Assembly: GCA_947175285.1 (NCBI GenBank)
Contig: CAMWMM010000311.1
Coordinates: 1-6,218, forward strand
Length of the DNA stretch: 6,218 nucleotides
Direction of reading: 5' to 3'
DNA from: an uncultured Lachnospiraceae bacterium
GTDB taxonomy: Bacteria > Bacillota_A > Clostridia > Lachnospirales > Lachnospiraceae
A program made the translations under genes and the position numbers. Within the stretch, counting starts at the first letter, position 1. Each line of letters begins with the position of its first letter. The notes beneath the pieces were generated by a model. The model did no database searches. It had not been told where the DNA came from and saw nothing but the letters and a program-made list of their open reading frames with translations. Positions 1 to 5,724 of this stretch are shown here, piece after piece.

Positions 1-382
1 AAATCTTTATCAGGCGGATGCAAAGAAAATGTCCGTGAAAGCGTTTCTTGCCACTCAGCAGATAATACCGGGGCTTGGGAATGGTGTTTTGCAGGATATT
101 TTATGGGATGCCGGTTTTGACCCAAGATTTGATATGAAAAAAATGACGGACGACGATTTCCGGACACTGTATGATTCCGTCAAAAAGATATTAGGAGAAA
201 TGACGGAAAAAGGAGGTCGCGACACGGAAAGAGATTTGTTTGGAGAAAAAGGCGGATATATTACGCAGCTTAGTAAAAATTCACTCTATGAACCATGTAT
301 GCGATGCGGATGTGAGATTCATAAAGCAGCTTATATGGGCGGGACGGTGTATTTTTGTGAAGGGTGCCAGAAGAGGGAATAA
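1..382 (+). CDS. Fpg/Nei-family DNA glycosylase, C-terminal part (5' end outside the window)
   Basis: The frame is open from base 2, so only about the last 126 residues are visible. The ATG at 29 is internal: the codons before it continue the protein in frame. The first visible part is the helix-two-turn-helix domain, with the family signature IPGLGNGVLQDIL, which matches the GxGN..adEiL segment of Fpg. It ends in a zinc finger of the form CMRC, 16 residues, CEGC, the exact Fpg spacing. Proteins of this family excise oxidised bases such as 8-oxoguanine or oxidised pyrimidines and cut the abasic strand. The catalytic N-terminal Pro-Glu lies outside the window, so activity cannot be judged. The arginine that usually sits five residues before the third zinc cysteine is a glycine here, which suggests a divergent subfamily. 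The stop is followed 2 nt later by the next gene, implying an operon. The family call is firm; substrate is unknown. Confidence 0.9.
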   Translation, partial: NLYQADAKKMSVKAFLATQQIIPGLGNGVLQDILWDAGFDPRFDMKKMTDDDFRTLYDSVKKILGEMTEKGGRDTERDLFGEKGGYITQLSKNSLYEPCMRCGCEIHKAAYMGGTVYFCEGCQKRE

Positions 383-384
383 AA

Positions 385-1146
385 ATGTTAGGAATATATT
401 TTAGCGGAACAGGAAATTCCAGATATGCTTTGGAAGTTTTCATGAATAAATATGATAAAACGGCTAAAATCTTATCAATAGAGGATGAAGACATAGGCAG
501 TTACATAATGGACACTGAAGAGATTGTTTTTAGCTATTCTGTACAATATAGCAATATTCCGAAAATGGTAAAGGATTTTGTAGAGGAAAATAAAAACTTA
601 TGGCAGGGAAAGAAAATCTTTGTCATTGCAACGATGGGATTGTTCAGCGGGGATGGAGCGGGTATATTGGCTCGTCTGCTACGTAAGTTTGATGCACAAA
701 TCATAGGCGGTTTGCACTTGAAAATGCCGGACAGCATAGCGGATGAGAAGGCATTGAAGCGTCCTCTGGAGGAAAACAGAAAACTCGTGAGAGAAGCGAA
801 GCGGAAAATTGACAAGGCAGTTCAAAGCATGAAAAACGGACAACCGCCGCAGGAAGGAATCGGTATATTATATCATATGGCGGGATTATTCGGGCAGCGT
901 TTGTATTTTTACAACAAAACAAGGCAATACAGCAATAAAGTAAAAGTTAATGAGAAAAAATGTGTCGGCTGCGGCAAATGCGTAGAATTATGCCCTATGA
1001 AAAATCTGCATATAGAGAACAATCTGGCTAAGGCAGAGAGGAGATGCACGATGTGCTATCGCTGCATCAATACCTGTCCAAAGCAGGCGATTACGTTGTT
1101 GGGAAAGAGTGTTGTGGAGCAGGGGACGATTGAGAAGTATTTGTAG
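385..1146 (+). CDS. EFR1-type flavodoxin-fold / 2x[4Fe-4S] ferredoxin protein
   Basis: This is a 253-residue protein counted from the ATG at 385, which has the Shine-Dalgarno AGAGGGA 7 nt upstream. A GTG at 364 in the same frame would add 7 residues but lies inside the previous gene, has no good ribosome site and is less likely. The N-terminus carries the flavodoxin phosphate-loop motif YFSGTGNS (residues 5-12), which binds FMN. The C-terminus carries two four-cysteine clusters, CVGCGKCVELC (193-203) and CTMCYRCINTC (221-231), each CxxCxxCxxxC followed by proline, as in bacterial-type 2[4Fe-4S] ferredoxins. Proteins of this EFR1 family are common in anaerobic Firmicutes and are thought to pass electrons between a flavin and Fe-S clusters; physiological partners are generally undefined. 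No signal peptide or membrane segment is seen, so it should be cytosolic. Its tight spacing to the glycosylase gene suggests co-transcription. Confidence 0.88.
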   Translation: MLGIYFSGTGNSRYALEVFMNKYDKTAKILSIEDEDIGSYIMDTEEIVFSYSVQYSNIPKMVKDFVEENKNLWQGKKIFVIATMGLFSGDGAGILARLLRKFDAQIIGGLHLKMPDSIADEKALKRPLEENRKLVREAKRKIDKAVQSMKNGQPPQEGIGILYHMAGLFGQRLYFYNKTRQYSNKVKVNEKKCVGCGKCVELCPMKNLHIENNLAKAERRCTMCYRCINTCPKQAITLLGKSVVEQGTIEKYL

Positions 1147-1198
1147 CAAGAAATGTTATGATGCGATTGTCACGTATATTATTGGAGGAGGTTTTGAT

Positions 1199-1747
1199 AT
1201 GGAGGATAAGTATACAATGGAAGTTTTAGCGAATAAGTCTAAATCTCGCATAAGTATTGTTAGAGGCAGTGTAGTGGATATGCATGTAGATGCAATCGTG
1301 AATGCTGCAAACAGCAGTCTTTTGGGCGGCGGTGGTGTAGATGGCGCCATTCACAGAGCAGCAGGACCGAAGCTTTTGGAAGAGTGCCGCATGTTACATG
1401 GGTGCAAAACCGGTAAAGCGAAAATTACGGGCGCCTATAATATTAAAAATGCAAACTACATTATTCATACTGTCGGACCGGTTTATCACGGTAAAAAAAG
1501 TGATGCCGATTTTCTGGCAGACTGCTACAGGAATTCTCTGGACTTAGCTTTAGAGAATGGGTGTACCAGCATTGCCTTTCCCGGAATATCCACAGGCATA
1601 TATGGATATCCGCTAGATGAAGCCGCTCATGTGTCCTTGACGACGGTGGTGCAGTGGCTGGATGCTCATCCGGATGTGGTGATGAATGTTTTTTTCTGCT
1701 GCTTCAGGGAGGCTGAAATGGCGGCTTATGAGGAAGTGATGAGATAG
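1199..1747 (+). CDS. Macrodomain protein, probable MacroD-type ADP-ribosyl/O-acetyl-ADP-ribose hydrolase
   Basis: This is a 182-residue protein from the ATG at 1199. The start is fixed by an excellent Shine-Dalgarno, GGAGGAGG at 1184-1191, 7 nt upstream; the frame stays open back to 1109 but that region overlaps the preceding gene. The whole protein is one macrodomain. Visible signatures are GSVVDMHVDAIVNAANSSL (residues 23-41, with Asp27 expected to contact adenine and Asn38 in the catalytic site), the glycine-rich GGGGVDGAIHRAAG (43-56, with the MacroD-type Asp48), and the second phosphate loop GISTGIYGYP (129-138). Family members bind ADP-ribose and remove O-acetyl groups from O-acetyl-ADP-ribose or mono-ADP-ribose from acidic protein side chains. 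The extra zinc-binding residues of sirtuin-linked macrodomains are not obvious. The gene follows the EFR1 gene after 52 nt with no terminator between, so the two are probably co-transcribed. The family is firm; the exact substrate is inferred. Confidence 0.92.
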   Translation: MEDKYTMEVLANKSKSRISIVRGSVVDMHVDAIVNAANSSLLGGGGVDGAIHRAAGPKLLEECRMLHGCKTGKAKITGAYNIKNANYIIHTVGPVYHGKKSDADFLADCYRNSLDLALENGCTSIAFPGISTGIYGYPLDEAAHVSLTTVVQWLDAHPDVVMNVFFCCFREAEMAAYEEVMR

Positions 1748-1752
1748 TAACG

Positions 1753-1804
1753 ATACACATTCGATGCGCATAAAAATGTTGACATATACGCATTGAATGT
1801 GTAT
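1753..1804. promoter_or_regulatory. Long inverted repeat bracketing the hicAB promoter, probable HicB operator
   Basis: The left arm ATACACATTCGATGCG (1753-1768) and the right arm CGCATTGAATGTGTAT (1789-1804) are reverse complements at 15 of 16 positions, separated by 20 nt. The arm centres are 36 bp apart. The left arm ends 10 nt before the -35 box. The right arm fills most of the spacer and covers the first three bases of the -10 box, so a protein on it would block RNA polymerase. HicB antitoxins with a C-terminal DNA-binding domain are known to repress their own operon, and the HicB here has such a domain, so this is the natural candidate operator. The repeat itself is seen directly; the ligand is inferred. 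A transcription terminator for the macrodomain gene is an alternative, but the large loop, modest GC content and lack of a T-run argue against it. Confidence 0.75.
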
Positions 1805-1807
1805 AAT
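1779..1807 (+). promoter_or_regulatory. SigA-type promoter of hicAB
   Basis: TTGACA (1779-1784) and TATAAT (1802-1807) are both perfect consensus hexamers separated by the ideal 17 nt. Transcription would begin near 1813-1815, leaving a very short leader before the first Shine-Dalgarno at about 1818. The -10 box overlaps the right arm of the inverted repeat, which suggests that this intrinsically strong promoter is held down by repression. Confidence 0.9.
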
Positions 1808-1830
1808 AATTTGCAAAGGGAGGAAGTTAT

Positions 1831-1842
1831 ATGGAGGAATGA
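1831..1842 (+). other. Three-codon leader ORF (Met-Glu-Glu-stop) with its own ribosome site, upstream of hicA
   Basis: An ATG at 1831 sits 7 nt after a very strong Shine-Dalgarno, GGGAGG (1818-1823), and reads ATG GAG GAA TGA. The TGA ends at 1842 and the hicA ATG begins at 1844. The second Shine-Dalgarno, GGAGG (1833-1837), which serves hicA with 6-nt spacing, lies inside this mini-ORF. A ribosome on the first site would therefore cover the second. It may tune or couple HicA translation, or may simply be chance in a purine-rich leader. The sequence arrangement is plain; function is inferred. Confidence 0.4.
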
Positions 1843-1843
1843 G

Positions 1844-2014
1844 ATGAAACAGAGAGAACTTATAAAGATGCTTGAAAAAGCAGGTTTTATCTTTGAGAGA
1901 CACGGAAGTAATCATGACGTGTATGCTAGAGGTATGGAAAAGGAAGAGGTTCCTCGGCACAAGGAAATTGATGAGAGACTAGCAAAAGCAATTATAAAAA
2001 GAAGAAGTTTATAA
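1844..2014 (+). CDS. hicA: HicA-family toxin (mRNA interferase)
   Basis: This is a 56-residue protein, normal length for HicA. The start at 1844 is chosen because GGAGG lies 6 nt upstream and translation gives the canonical N-terminus MKQRELIKMLEKAGF. The in-frame ATG at 1793 lies inside the promoter and cannot be on the mRNA. HicA folds like a small double-stranded-RNA-binding domain and cleaves mRNA, using a catalytic histidine in a G-S-x-H motif; here this is GSNHDVY with His24. The segment VPRHKEIDERLAKAIIK towards the C-terminus matches the family's usual ending. HicB, encoded 74 nt downstream, is its antitoxin. Toxin-first order is typical of hicAB. The catalytic histidine and full length suggest an active toxin. 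Confidence 0.92.
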   Translation: MKQRELIKMLEKAGFIFERHGSNHDVYARGMEKEEVPRHKEIDERLAKAIIKRRSL

Positions 2015-2031
2015 TATACTATAACTAATAA

Positions 2032-2053
2032 AGATAATTTTATAAGATTATCT
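2032..2053 (+). repeat. Small hairpin in the hicA-hicB spacer
   Basis: AGATAAT (2032-2038) and ATTATCT (2047-2053) form a perfect but AT-only-rich 7-bp stem with an 8-nt loop. It lies in the 74-nt gap between hicA and hicB, which is longer than in many hicAB pairs. There is no T-run, so it is not a convincing terminator; an RNA-stability or translation role is possible, and chance is also possible in such AT-rich sequence. TATACT (2015-2020) and TACAAT (2066-2071) nearby resemble -10 boxes but lack good -35 partners, so a separate hicB promoter is not established. Confidence 0.35.
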
Positions 2054-2088
2054 GATAATACTTTATACAATGATATGGAGAAAAGACA

Positions 2089-2508
2089 ATGAAAAATGTG
2101 TATCCTGTGCTTTTTACAAAAACAACTACAAATATATTGGTAGAAGTACCGGATTTGGATATCTTGACAGAGGGTAAGAATATGGCAGATGCCATAGAAA
2201 TGGCCAGAGATGCTATCGAGTTGAAATGTGTATCAATGGAGGATGATGGGATGGAAATTCCTATGCCCTCAGAAATTGGTTCTTTAGATGCCAGTAGTGG
2301 AACTTTTGCAGAAGATGGTGAGACGGTTATATCATTAGTTGATATTGATTCAGGAGAATACCGAAGAAAAATTGATACAAAGACAGTAAGAAAAAATGTT
2401 ACCATTCCAAGCTGGCTTAACTATGAGGCAGAACATGCTGGAATTAATGTTTCCAGAGTGTTGCAGGAAGCTTTGATGAAGGTGTTGGATGTACAGAGAA
2501 GCTATTAG
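2089..2508 (+). CDS. hicB: HicB-family antitoxin with ribbon-helix-helix-like C-terminus
   Basis: This is a 139-residue protein. The start at 2089 has GGAG (2077-2080) 8 nt upstream. The N-terminal half, from YPVLFTKTTTNILVEVPDLD through the helix NMADAIEMARDAIEL, is the partial RNase-H-like HicB fold that covers the toxin. The C-terminal third (about residues 104-135) contains KNVTIPSWLNYEAEHAGIN followed by SRVLQEAL, the beta-strand/helix/helix pattern of a ribbon-helix-helix DNA-binding domain. It should neutralise HicA directly and, as a dimer or larger assembly, repress the hicAB promoter, most plausibly through the inverted repeat at 1753-1804. The gene is followed by an intrinsic terminator, so hicAB is a closed two-gene transcript. 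Confidence 0.92.
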   Translation: MKNVYPVLFTKTTTNILVEVPDLDILTEGKNMADAIEMARDAIELKCVSMEDDGMEIPMPSEIGSLDASSGTFAEDGETVISLVDIDSGEYRRKIDTKTVRKNVTIPSWLNYEAEHAGINVSRVLQEALMKVLDVQRSY

Positions 2509-2544
2509 TGTAAAGAATTGAATAAGATTTGATAGACTAATAAG

Positions 2545-2580
2545 AGGCATTAGCGAAATATTCGTTAATGCCTTTTATAT
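2545..2580 (+). terminator. Intrinsic terminator after hicB
   Basis: AGGCATTAGCGA (2545-2556) pairs with TCGTTAATGCCT (2562-2573) to form a 12-bp stem with one G-U pair and a 5-nt loop. The stem runs directly into TTTT followed by ATAT. It lies 36 nt after the hicB stop. There is no matching A-run on the left side strong enough to suggest bidirectional use. Confidence 0.85.
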
Positions 2581-2692
2581 ATTTAACACGATAAGGAATG
2601 CGATGTAAAAATAGATGTCGTAAGCGTTGCTTTTTCGTATGCAATAATAGTAAAATTAGTTAAGAAAGAATCTTTTAGCTCTCTTTTCGGAA

Positions 2693-2721
2693 TTGTGCAC
2701 CCGTTAAAAACAGGTTATAAT
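2693..2721 (+). promoter_or_regulatory. Probable promoter of the methyltransferase gene
   Basis: A perfect -10 box TATAAT (2716-2721) lies 17 nt after TTGTGC (2693-2698), a weak -35 that keeps only the TTG core. It is 40 nt upstream of the methyltransferase start and downstream of the hicB terminator, where a new promoter is expected. The rest of the 2581-2692 stretch shows no gene with a usable start. Confidence 0.5.
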
Positions 2722-2761
2722 TGTACTGACTAATCGAATTTTTTGTAAGAGGTGACAGCCC

Positions 2762-3430
2762 GTGAGCGATAACAAATCTGCATTTTTTTCGACTGAATAT
2801 GATAGAAAAATTAAGCAAACTCTGCCATATTATGATGAATTTTATGAGCAAGTTATAGAGTTAGTAAAACTTTTTAATCATAGTGCAGTAAGATGGCTTG
2901 ATATTGGTTGCGGAACCGGAAAGATGGGAAGTGTTGCATATGAAAACTTAGAGCTTGAGCGGTTTGTTTTTTGTGATTCTTCTGATGAAATGATAAGTAT
3001 TGCAAAAGAGCATTTTAAGTGTCATAATGCAGAATTTTTAGTTTGCGATATTAAAAAATTAGATTATACTAACGAATTTAATGTTATTACAGCAATACTG
3101 GTAAGTCATTATTTGCATATAGATGAACGCAAAACAGTTTTGCAAAAGTGTTATGAAGCATTAGAGAATAATGGTTTGTTTATTTGTTTTGAAAATTATG
3201 CCCCCTTTACTGATTTAGGTAAAATGGTTTATTTGGAAAAGTGGAAAAGATACCAAATGAAACAAGGAAAGAGCCTTGAAGAATGCGAGAACCACATAAA
3301 ACGGTACGGAAAGGATTACTTTCCGATTTCGATATCAGAAAATATTGAACTGATGCAAAATTGCGGATTTAAAGCTGTTGAGATTTTATGGCTTTCAAAT
3401 ATGCAGGTTGGGATTTGGGGAATTAAATAA
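2762..3430 (+). CDS. Class I SAM-dependent methyltransferase, substrate unknown
   Basis: This is a 222-residue protein starting at a GTG codon, supported by the Shine-Dalgarno GAGGTGA (2749-2755) with about 7-nt spacing; no ATG lies nearby in frame. It shows the Rossmann-fold methyltransferase motifs in order: motif I WLDIGCGTG (residues 45-53) for S-adenosylmethionine, the acidic end of strand 2 at Asp72 (FVFCDSSDEM), Asp96 in LVCDI for the adenine side, then the motif IV-V region ITAILVSHYLHI and a post-motif helix before NNGLFICFEN. The region after about residue 150, which normally sets substrate choice, is not distinctive. The layout resembles small-molecule or tRNA-wobble methyltransferases of the UbiE/CmoA type, but the true substrate cannot be read from the sequence. 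It has its own promoter and is AT-rich compared with the left block. Confidence 0.88.
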   Translation: MSDNKSAFFSTEYDRKIKQTLPYYDEFYEQVIELVKLFNHSAVRWLDIGCGTGKMGSVAYENLELERFVFCDSSDEMISIAKEHFKCHNAEFLVCDIKKLDYTNEFNVITAILVSHYLHIDERKTVLQKCYEALENNGLFICFENYAPFTDLGKMVYLEKWKRYQMKQGKSLEECENHIKRYGKDYFPISISENIELMQNCGFKAVEILWLSNMQVGIWGIK

Positions 3431-3486
3431 ATTCCATTTTAAGAAAGTTGAATAAAAAGAGAAATCGGAAGCTATGAGGGAAAAAT

Positions 3487-3957
3487 ATGGTGGTGTTACA
3501 AACTGTTTTCAATTCCAGAGAATTTGATTTGAATGATGATGTTCTAATGGAATTTGATAACTATTTTGATGAAGAAAGTAAGGATTATAATAATTTTTCT
3601 TTAGATGAAGAAGATATTCCTATCTTACGGAGTTTTGTAGAACAGATTAAATATATTGATACAGACAGTACAATTTTGGTTAGTACTTATGGTTATGAAA
3701 TTACGAGTAGTAAGGGAGAAAAATCAACATATGCAGACACCCTTTGGATTGACACTATTCTTCCGGTTTCCAAAATAGAGGAACTTATTGGGGAAAGTGG
3801 TGTTGCTGAACCGAGTGATATTTCTTTGCTTGGAGATTGCGATGATATTGGGAAAGGCAAAGTATGGCTTATAACTTCAAAAGGAGCAGAACCCCAGATT
3901 ATTGAAATAACTGACCATAAGAAGATTGACCATATGATAGTATTATATTGGGATTGA
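3487..3957 (+). CDS. Acidic protein of unknown function
   Basis: I do not recognise this 156-residue protein. The start at 3487 follows GAGGG (3476-3480) with 6-nt spacing, and codon usage is protein-like throughout. It is strongly acidic, with about 34 Asp/Glu against about 12 Lys/Arg. The acid is concentrated in the first 45 residues, where stretches such as FDNYFDEESKD and LDEEDIP occur. There is no signal peptide, no membrane helix and no cysteine pair; the single Cys is in GDCDD. The second half alternates hydrophobic strands with turns, suggesting an alpha/beta fold. It sits 56 nt after the methyltransferase gene with no terminator visible, so the two may be co-transcribed. Acidic small proteins in such places can be immunity proteins, inhibitors or DNA mimics, but nothing here proves any of these. 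Confidence 0.75.
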   Translation: MVVLQTVFNSREFDLNDDVLMEFDNYFDEESKDYNNFSLDEEDIPILRSFVEQIKYIDTDSTILVSTYGYEITSSKGEKSTYADTLWIDTILPVSKIEELIGESGVAEPSDISLLGDCDDIGKGKVWLITSKGAEPQIIEITDHKKIDHMIVLYWD

Positions 3958-4049
3958 TGAACTATAGAATCTGGTTTATTGAGTAATTAATTAGGAGTAC
4001 TTTCCCGAAAAAGAAGTTAGATTTTAAGTAATGCTAAACAGGAGCAAAC

Positions 4050-4976
4050 ATGAAAAAGAAGGTCCCAAAACATAAAAAACGAAGACGCTTTTGGCATGCG
4101 GCGACTGTCATAATAATAGCATTGCTTTATGTTATTCTAATAGACAATGGTGCAGTTCCAGTAATATCGCAGCAGACAACGCAGGCTTCTGATATGGAAG
4201 TTCACTTCATAGATGTTGGGCAGGGCGACTGCACACTGGTAAAATGCGGTAACAATGCAATGTTAATTGATACCGGAGATGATTCTCAGGGAACGGTAGT
4301 CCAGAATTATCTGCAAAAGCAGGGAGTTAAGAAACTGGATTACTTAATCTTAACACATCCCGATGCCGACCATATTGGGGCAGCTCCGGTTATCATAACG
4401 AAGTTTCAAATTGACACAGTCTTCATATCTAATTATGAAAAGGATAATAAAACATACCGAAAACTGATTCAGGCGTTGGATGACAAAAGACTTTCTTATA
4501 GTACGCCTACAGTTGGAAGCTCTTATTCGTTGGGAAATGCGCAGTTTACAATATTGGCGCCGAATGATGTTTACGAGGCTCCGAATAATGCTTCTATAGC
4601 GCTTCTATTACAAAACGGAGACAATCGTTTTCTTTTTTCGGGAGATGCGGAAGAAGAGGCGGAAAGCGATATTTTAAAGAATGGATTTTCTATTTCGGCA
4701 GATGTATATCAAGTTGGGCATCATGGTTCCGGAACTTCATCTTCAAAGGCATTTTTAAATGCAGTGAATCCGACTTGGGCAGTTATTAGCTGTGCGGAGG
4801 GAAATGCCTATGGACATCCGCATGCAAAGACTTTGAATACGTTAAGGCGCATGGGAGTAAAAGTATTCCGTACAGATGAAAAGGGAAGTATTGTGGCACA
4901 ATCGGATGGGAAAGAAATAACATGGAACTGTGCCCCGAGCGAAACGTGGAAGGTCGGAGAACCAGCGGGGAAGTAG
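4050..4976 (+). CDS. Membrane-anchored ComEC/Rec2-like metallo-beta-lactamase-fold hydrolase
   Basis: This is a 308-residue protein with AGGAG (4040-4044) 5 nt before the ATG. The N-terminus is very basic (about residues 2-13) and is followed by a single hydrophobic segment at about 17-31, so the catalytic domain should be outside the cell, tethered to the membrane. The domain begins at VHFIDVGQGDC (51-61), the hallmark of the ComEC C-terminal domain family. Metal ligands are visible: HPDADH (103-108), Asp199 in FSGDAEEEAE, and His224-His225 in VGHHGSGTSS, followed by the family's GHPHA (255-259). ComEC domains are thought to degrade one DNA strand during uptake; standalone relatives may be secreted nucleases or phosphodiesterases. 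The channel domain of ComEC is absent, so this is a standalone hydrolase and not a competence channel. It ends in tandem TAG codons. No strong promoter is visible in the 92-nt gap upstream. Confidence 0.9.
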   Translation: MKKKVPKHKKRRRFWHAATVIIIALLYVILIDNGAVPVISQQTTQASDMEVHFIDVGQGDCTLVKCGNNAMLIDTGDDSQGTVVQNYLQKQGVKKLDYLILTHPDADHIGAAPVIITKFQIDTVFISNYEKDNKTYRKLIQALDDKRLSYSTPTVGSSYSLGNAQFTILAPNDVYEAPNNASIALLLQNGDNRFLFSGDAEEEAESDILKNGFSISADVYQVGHHGSGTSSSKAFLNAVNPTWAVISCAEGNAYGHPHAKTLNTLRRMGVKVFRTDEKGSIVAQSDGKEITWNCAPSETWKVGEPAGK

Positions 4977-5042
4977 TAGGGAAGATGAAATAAATAATTG
5001 ACTACTGGCTTCGCTTGTGAGCTCCAAAATCATTTATGGGAA

Positions 5043-5051
5043 TGTGATAAT
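5043..5051 (+). promoter_or_regulatory. Possible extended -10 promoter element upstream of the nuclease-like gene
   Basis: TGTGATAAT fits the TGnTATAAT extended -10 pattern with one change, 38 nt before the start at 5090. No -35 box lies at the correct distance; TTGTGA at 5015-5020 is too far. It is the best promoter candidate in the gap between the hydrolase gene and the next gene. Confidence 0.25.
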
Positions 5052-5089
5052 TGAATTAAAATATACAAAGAAAGTAATGAGGTATTGGT

Positions 5090-5551
5090 ATGGGAATGAC
5101 ATTTAGACATTCTGCTGGATTTGGTAAGCGGATGGAATATTATTTAATTGGGGAAATGTTGATGGAGGGATTGGACTGCTATGTTCCATTAGTCGATGAT
5201 CATGGTGTTGACTGTGTTATAAAAAAAGAAGATGGCACATTTATTGAAATACAGATAAAAGCGAGGTCTAATGAAGTTAAAGAGGGTGATGCTGCATTGT
5301 TTTCTGCCATTACACATGAGTTTACAGAAAAATTTTATTTTGTATTTTATTCTGAAAGAATGAAAAAGAAGTGGATTATGTCCTCGGAAGAATTCCTCAA
5401 TGAATGTCAGACAAACAAGGACGGAAAAAATGCAGGAAAACGTAGTATTCGCTTTAATGGATACCATAAAAATTCTAAGGGAGAAATGGAGGAATATTGC
5501 AAGGAACAATTAAAAAAATACATATGTACAGATTTTTCAAGATTTCATTGA
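5090..5551 (+). CDS. Small protein with PD-(D/E)XK nuclease-like signature (DUF4365-like)
   Basis: This is a 153-residue protein. ATG 5090 has TGAGG (5078-5082) 7 nt upstream; the second ATG at 5096 would be too far from it. The N-terminal half shows the layout of PD-(D/E)XK-like nucleases: a helix with Glu16/Glu22 (GKRMEYYLIGEML), then DDHGVDCVI with Asp41, then a strand FIEIQIKARS with Glu53, Gln55 and Lys57, matching the D...(D/E/Q)xK pattern. DUF4365 and related restriction or mobile-element nucleases share the form GxDxxxx...vQxKs. The second half is rich in Lys and Glu, with helices at the end, and could bind nucleic acid. The protein is small for a complete restriction enzyme. It stands alone, with no methylase or helicase partner visible beside it. 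The signature is seen; nuclease activity is inferred. Confidence 0.7.
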   Translation: MGMTFRHSAGFGKRMEYYLIGEMLMEGLDCYVPLVDDHGVDCVIKKEDGTFIEIQIKARSNEVKEGDAALFSAITHEFTEKFYFVFYSERMKKKWIMSSEEFLNECQTNKDGKNAGKRSIRFNGYHKNSKGEMEEYCKEQLKKYICTDFSRFH

Positions 5552-5724
5552 TGGAAGTGATATTCTTAAGGATTCAGTGGGAAATCTATAAGGATATTTT
5601 TATTTTCTATTTATTTTGAAACTGTATAATAGCAAGATTTATTACAAATTTATAGAATATATCTATTAATATGATATCTGGTGATGTGTGTTTTGAAGAA
5701 ATAGTATAGAGCAACAAAACGTAA

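Noticed and set aside
364..384. GTG at 364 as the start of the EFR1 protein
   Set aside because: It lies inside the glycosylase gene without a good ribosome site; the ATG at 385 has AGAGGGA at 7 nt and begins directly with the flavodoxin strand.
1753..1804. Inverted repeat as a terminator of the macrodomain gene
   Set aside because: The 20-nt loop and the absence of a T-run after the right arm do not fit an intrinsic terminator; overlap with a consensus promoter fits an operator better.
1793..1843. Longer HicA with an ATG at 1793
   Set aside because: That codon lies between the -35 and -10 boxes, upstream of the expected transcript start, and has no ribosome site.
2587..2733. Stop-free + strand frame of 48 codons between hicB and the methyltransferase gene
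   Set aside because: It has no ATG or ribosome site at a useful position, contains the putative methyltransferase promoter, and its translation shows no recognisable motif.
5035..5098. Direct repeat TATGGGAATG at 5035-5044 and 5089-5098
   Set aside because: Only 10 nt, one copy spanning the start codon of the nuclease-like gene, with no flanking similarity or mobile-element features; likely chance.
5189..5509. Minus-strand ORF of 106 codons opposite the nuclease-like gene
   Set aside because: The + strand frame has a ribosome site and a coherent nuclease-like motif; the minus-strand product is a Phe/Ile/Cys-rich shadow of it.
5625..5630. TATAAT as a promoter -10 upstream of the right-edge genes
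   Set aside because: The sequence at the proper -35 distance (ATTTTC) does not resemble a -35 box, and the surrounding region is so AT-rich that a chance match is likely.
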